From Apostichopus parvimensis (lineage: Eukaryota > Echinodermata > Holothuroidea > Aspidochirotida > Stichopodidae): a DNA stretch of 25,839 nt. Below are positions 21,827 through 25,839 of the stretch, in pieces (position 1 is the stretch's first letter; every line of letters starts with the position of its first letter). Both the position numbers and the translations under genes were made by a program. Where the stretch lies: the NCBI GenBank assembly GCA_000934455.1, contig KN883665.1, forward strand, positions 18,433 to 44,271, written 5' to 3'. The notes under the pieces were generated by a model. The model had not been told where the DNA came from, did no database searches, and saw only the letters and a list, made by a program, of their open reading frames with translations.

Positions 21827-22039
21827 GACATATTAATATGTCCAGTGACTATATTAATATGCCCAGTGACTATATTAATATGCCCAGTGACAATATTAAT
21901 ATGCCCAGTGACAATATTAATATGCCCAGTGACGACTATATTAATATGCCCAGTGACAATATTAATATGCCCAGTGACTATATTAATATGCCCAGTGACT
22001 ATATTAATATGCCCAGTGACTATATTAATATGCCCAGTG
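21827..22039 (+). repeat. Minisatellite, ~10 copies of a 21-bp unit
   Basis: The unit is TATATTAATATGCCCAGTGA plus C (21 bp). One copy carries an extra GAC (24 bp), some have AATATT in place of TATATT, and the first has TCC for CCC. The 10-bp palindrome ATATTAATAT lies in most units. Because 21 is a multiple of three and the unit has no stop in several frames, long repetitive open frames appear on both strands (YINMPSD, ILICPVT and HINIVTG heptads). I treat these as by-products. Confidence 0.95.
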
Positions 22040-22370
22040 CCCATTGAGTGCCCTTCAACTCTGTAGATACACAGAAGGGGGGCATGAGGGTAATGCCATA
22101 GTTTTTTTTCTTTCTTTGTCTTAACATTAGTCCTATTAGCCACTGCCTTTTCTGGTAAATTTCAAAGTTTTCTATTATTATTTTTTTTAACTTTAAATCC
22201 CTTGCAAACTTTTTTTTCTCCACTTCATTATTAAAGTCTTAGTGTTGTGAAACAGCCAACAGGGTTTTCCTTGTACTATATATGTTAAACATTTCTTAGA
22301 CACCTTTTTTTTCCCTTCCAATTTCTGTTTCAAGTCTTCTAGCTTGTCTATTATTTGCAAAGGATACAAA

Positions 22371-22399
22371 CCCACCACCCTAATATGTCAGGTGGTGGG
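22371..22399 (+). other. Perfect 9-bp hairpin
   Basis: CCCACCACC at 22371-22379 and GGTGGTGGG at 22391-22399 are exact reverse complements separated by an 11-nt loop. No poly-T tract or other terminator-like signal follows. Confidence 0.6.
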
Positions 22400-23697
22400 A
22401 GAGGCACCTTTTGGTCAGACTACAACCATCTGGTGATACCTTCTGGGGGATCCTACCAACAGATTGGGGAACTCCCCCACCTGCTGCTAATTTGCAAGAT
22501 CGCCATGCAACGGTATAATGATACGATGGAATCTCTCGAATTGATAGATTTAGCAGAAATACTATCGTTGGGTAAACTTAACGTCATTAAGATTTAGTCC
22601 CACCTGCTTGATCAGAGGACATCAGTTCAACTCAAGTCGAATTGATAGGGTGTTGTCCCTGGCACTGAGCACTATTTGGAGGGTTAACCCATCGACCGGA
22701 CAAGTAAGTGTTTGCTTCATGCTTCACCTACATGACCAGTCCATGGACTAAGCCGTTGTTGATTGAATTGACAATAACCCTACCTTATATTAAATCGAGA
22801 CTAATTCTTTTGAAGCGTTGATGTGCATATATCGAGTGATTAGTAGTCAGTAATGATGGATGTCTAACTTATTAAATGAAGGCAGTTCTGTGTGCTATTT
22901 TTTCCTCTTTAACTGTTTGTAGAGGGGATACTTTCATTTTTAGGCTGAATATCTGCTTGCCAAAACAAGGTATATGTAGTTAAGTTTAGAGAGCTATTAA
23001 AAAGAATACTTAGATGAGTTTGTTTCTTCTTTTCTACATCATTTTGCATATCATTAGAGGATGAGCAGAGCAAAAGAAAATGACTCCTCCTTTCATACGT
23101 CGAAAACAATCCCGATTTCAAAAGTTTGTCATATGTCGTGAAATAGACTTAATATGGCATCGATTCGTTAAGTTCCATTCTGTCAGCAAATCCATGACAA
23201 TTTAAGGGACAAATGAGGGTCAAAATCATGAGGTGAAATGTTCACTCTTGACCCTTGGAAAGGAAGTGTGAGGGGGGGGGGCAGGGTCGACCATGTTTAC
23301 ATTGGTGATGTCATACTTAATGAGTGTGTTATGATTGGTTAGATGTACCCACGTGCAAATTAGAAAGATCCGGTAATTTCTCCCTCTTCATAGAAAGTAC
23401 TATTATCATGTATGTTGATGCATTTAGTTTTGCTGTTTTCTGAAATTGATTGAAAAATACATATATATATATTGTGGTGAACTGAGAGCAAAGGAAGGGG
23501 GTTGGTAATTAACTAATTGTAAAATGATCACATAATACAATGAAAAGGAAAGATCGTTTATCATGGCGTCAAACTTGATTAATTTTTGCCTCTGAAATGC
23601 ATTTTAAGAAATACTGTTATGTAGATTTAATTTTGGGTATGGGTGGAGACTGCAGGAAGAATGTGCAAAATGAAATGAGGTGGTTGATAATGGAAAT

Positions 23698-23716
23698 GGG
23701 GGGGGGGGGGGGGGGG
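23698..23716 (+). repeat. G19 homopolymer
   Basis: Nineteen consecutive G lie inside a purine-rich block. It creates the GGG-rich open frame at 23597-23902, which I do not regard as coding. Confidence 0.85.
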
Positions 23717-24715
23717 CTGAGGATTCGAAGGGGGCTGGTAAAGTCAGTGAATAAATGGGTTAATATTGCACAACAATCTGTCCGTTCATATGTACAACCG
23801 TCTGTCCGTGTATGCTATTATACTAACGAATATTCACATATATTAATATCATTTATAAATTTCTCTCACCTGCTTATTTTTACAATAGCTGTTAATTGTT
23901 AAATCATGGCTGGTTTAATATTGTTCTGTAATAATAGTTATTTACATCTTAGTATAATTATATGGGCTTCTTCTTACCTCACAGGCTTATCATTGAGGCA
24001 AAAATTCTGACCCCAGTGCAAGTTGAAAGTTGTTTTGTGTTTTGGAAAACATAGAATGAGTTTTGAAGTAATTTCTGATGTTGTTTATTTTTTCCCTTTA
24101 TTGTTTGGAATAAGTGTTAAGTTGTTGTGGAAGTTAATTTAGAAGGTGGTTTTAACATGTTATAATTGGTGAGCTCTTGAAGTATAGGCAAACACAGATG
24201 ATCCACACTTTATCACTTATCATGAATTAACTTTAACCCAACAATGTCATTTACAGTACGATATGGTATATTGGTATAATGGTGCTGGTAAGCAAATAAA
24301 CATGATCAAAGATACAAAAACTTTGTTTTTGTCATTTCTGTTTACATTTCTTGTTGTTATGGTTCCCCTCGCATTGTTACATAAAGTGAGAGGAGACATT
24401 TTATGCATTGAAAAAGTATAAAATGTCAAAATAGGAAGTTTGTAGAAACAAACATGGCTGACCCAGAAATGACAGGATAGATTTTGGGAACCTCAACATC
24501 CACAATCTCCTCCCATCCACCAGATGAAATACTTGACTACCCTTATAGTTAACACTGTTAAAATATTTGCTGTTTACAAAGATCATAATTATTTACCCAT
24601 GAATGAAAAGTTCATTCAAGGAGACCTCAAAAAATATAATAATAGCAATAACTTACGGATCTCTCTTTTCCATCCAACCCACTCCCCCTCCCGTGACTGG
24701 AGGTGGTTTGCTTCT

Positions 24716-24970
24716 AAGGTAGCATATGCCCATTAAAACCCCCAATGACATACACACTATATCACAAAAGTAATGTGGTCACTAAGTCTAGATTGAAGTT
24801 CTCACTAGCTTAACGCTACCCATCACCGGATAGCTGACAAGTCGGCCTTTCATGGCACCATCAATTTTCCTTATCATGACCATGTAGATTTTTGGCTATC
24901 CGAGCCGGAAGTTTGCGTCACTTGTAAACAAACCGCTTTACTCAGTAGTAAACAGTCTTTGTACGCTGCC
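24716..24970 (+). repeat. Duplicated segment, copy R1
   Basis: From AAGGTAGCATA through CACAAAAGTAATGTGGTC, AAGTCTAGAT, CATCACCGGATAGCTGACAA, CTTTCATGGCACCATCAATT, ATCATGACCATGTAGATTT and GCTATCCGAGCCG to an ACTCAGT.GTAAACA block, this segment matches R2 at 25256-25465 in the same orientation. Both copies are followed, at different distances, by a tRNA-derived unit. Confidence 0.85.
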
Positions 24971-25089
24971 GAGCCTATATATATATCAACAGCTGCCTTG
25001 GTGCAGCGGTTGTGCTCTGTTCGATCCCCGGTGAACGAAGTTTGCTTTTGCCGAGCTCTTATACGGTCTCCTGCCTTGATTAGGAACGT
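24971..25089 (+). mobile_element. tRNA-derived SINE-like unit, copy 1 (internally deleted)
   Basis: GAGCCTATATATATATCAAC leads into AGCTGCCTTGGTGCAGCGG, whose TGGTGCAGCGG (24999-25009) looks like a pol III A box. The B-box-like TGTTCGATCCC (25018-25028) follows after only 8 nt, so most of the tRNA-like middle is missing. The tail CGAAGTTTGCTTTTGCCGAG...ATACGGTCTCCTGCCTTG is shared with copy 2. Confidence 0.65.
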
Positions 25090-25255
25090 TAAGTATTAGA
25101 AACAAGCCCATATGTATCAACAGCTGCCGTAGCGCAGCTGTTGTGCTCTGTACTTGCAGAGCGAGAGGTATTTTGGCTCCTGGGTTCGATACCCGGCGAA
25201 CGAAGTTTGCTTTTGCTGCGCTCTTATACGGTCTCCTGCCTTGATTAGGAACGTT
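25090..25255 (+). mobile_element. tRNA-derived SINE-like unit, copy 2 (most complete)
   Basis: This unit sits head-to-tail directly after copy 1. The A-box-like TAGCGCAGCTG is at 25130-25140 and the B-box-like GGTTCGATACC at 25183-25193, 42 nt apart. A T-arm-like CTGGGTTCGATACCCGG is visible. The acceptor stem does not close (5' GCTGCCG has no 3' partner) and no CCA-proximal tRNA end is seen, so this is a tRNA-derived retroposon rather than a tRNA gene. The tail matches copy 1. Confidence 0.65.
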
Positions 25256-25465
25256 AAGGTAGCATACGCTAAATCACAAAAGTAATGTGGTCTCTAAGTC
25301 TAGATAGAAGTTTTCGGTAGATAAGCGCATCCCATCACCGGATAGCTGACAAGTTGGCCTTTCATGGCACCATCAATTTTCCGTATCATGACCATGTAGA
25401 TTTGTTGCTATCCGAGCCGAACCTCTTCACTCAGTGGTAAACAAATTTCCTAAGCTGCACCTGGG
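25256..25465 (+). repeat. Duplicated segment, copy R2
   Basis: Same-orientation copy of R1, with a deletion near its start (GCATACGCTAAATCAC against the longer R1 sequence) and scattered substitutions. The match fades after GTAAACAAATTTCCTAAGCTGC. Confidence 0.85.
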
Positions 25466-25676
25466 AGGCTTTAAAGGGGTCTAAAATTGACTCAATTCAC
25501 CCAATTTTCTCACTACATGCACTTCCATTCATGCTCTTCAACATGCAAGGCACAAAAAACTAGATCATGAATGATAACAGGTCAAAAAAAAAGTTTTCCT
25601 GCTGCTTTTTGGCACTTCTCTTGAAGGAGAACACTTGGGGCGGATTGATATAGACGCTAATAGGAGTATGCCACCT
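25466..25676. other. Unassigned spacer between R2 and SINE-like copy 3
   Basis: No gene or repeat is recognised. It is AT-rich sequence without a long open frame. Confidence 0.5.
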
Positions 25677-25839
25677 TAAGTATTAGAATCGAGCCTGTAT
25701 ATACCAACAGCTGCCGTGGCGCAGCGGTTGTGCTCGGCAAGCGACTGCTTGGCGCACTGTATTAGCTGTAGAGCGAGACTTTCTTTTTCACTTGGTGGTT
25801 CGAACCCCAGTGACGTATTTTGCCGATCTTTTGCACCTC
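25677..25839 (+). mobile_element. tRNA-derived SINE-like unit, copy 3 (cut by the window end)
   Basis: TAAGTATTAGAATCGAGCC, ATACCAACAGCTGCCG and the A-box-like TGGCGCAGCGG (25717-25727) match the heads of copies 1 and 2. The B-box-like GGTTCGAACCC is at 25797-25807, 69 nt after the A box, so the middle is longer than in copy 2 (it includes GGCAAGCGACTGCTTGGCGC). The sequence after the B box diverges from the other copies and runs off the window. Confidence 0.65.

Larger units (their letters stand above)
22040..24715. other. Non-coding stretch right of the 21-bp minisatellite
   Basis: I can support no gene. A less AT-rich island at about 22370-22700 contains an open frame (22355-22597) without a recognisable domain. 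The rest is AT-rich with G-rich tracts at 23271-23280 and 23698-23716 and a (TA)n tract near 23460. Confidence 0.55.

Noticed and set aside
21820-22143. Heptad-repeat proteins read from the 21-bp array on both strands
   Set aside because: The unit length is a multiple of three and has no stop in several frames, so open frames arise on both strands with no coding signal outside the array.
25121-25197. Functional tRNA gene
   Set aside because: A- and B-box-like motifs and a T arm are present, but the acceptor stem does not pair and the same sequence recurs with a shared tail in neighbouring copies, as in a SINE.

Overview
The window is animal genomic DNA: AT-rich, intron-dominated, with GT-AG introns, microsatellites, minisatellites and tRNA-derived short repeats. 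There is no prokaryotic or viral gene organisation. The only convincing protein-coding gene is a family GT29 sialyltransferase of the ST6GalNAc III-VI type. Together with the repeats (a dispersed element with a TATATAGCGCC-type core, and many pure G and C tracts), it suggests a marine invertebrate deuterostome such as an echinoderm. That assignment is inference and moderate at best.

The gene runs on the + strand and covers about the first 10 kb. Three coding exons are present: 352-776 (sialylmotif L), 5995-6102 (sialylmotif S) and 9383-9875 (motif III, motif VS, a C-terminal extension and the stop codon). All three join in one reading frame across two phase-2 introns. The 5' exon or exons, which should encode the start codon, the N-terminal membrane anchor and the stem, lie upstream of the window. 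The unusual point is the C-terminus. After the normal end of the catalytic domain there are about 90 more residues: a lysine-rich linker, then about 30 uncharged, strongly hydrophobic residues running to the stop. Known ST6GalNAc enzymes are single-pass type II proteins, so this tail implies a second membrane anchor or a GPI-attachment-like signal.

Intron 1 (777-5994) holds one dispersed element and a 389-bp foldback element with terminal inverted repeats and a three-fold internal tandem repeat. Intron 2 (6103-9382) holds a second, longer copy of the dispersed element close to the last exon.

From about 10 kb to the right end I see no further gene I can support. That stretch holds the probable 3' UTR, a (CA)n microsatellite, a strong G-quadruplex motif (13847-13868), a 40-bp minisatellite of about 18 copies (16886-17603), a 21-bp minisatellite of about 10 copies (21827-22039), several long G/C homopolymers, and a composite repeat cluster at the right end (24716-25839) with three tRNA-derived SINE-like units inside a larger duplicated segment.
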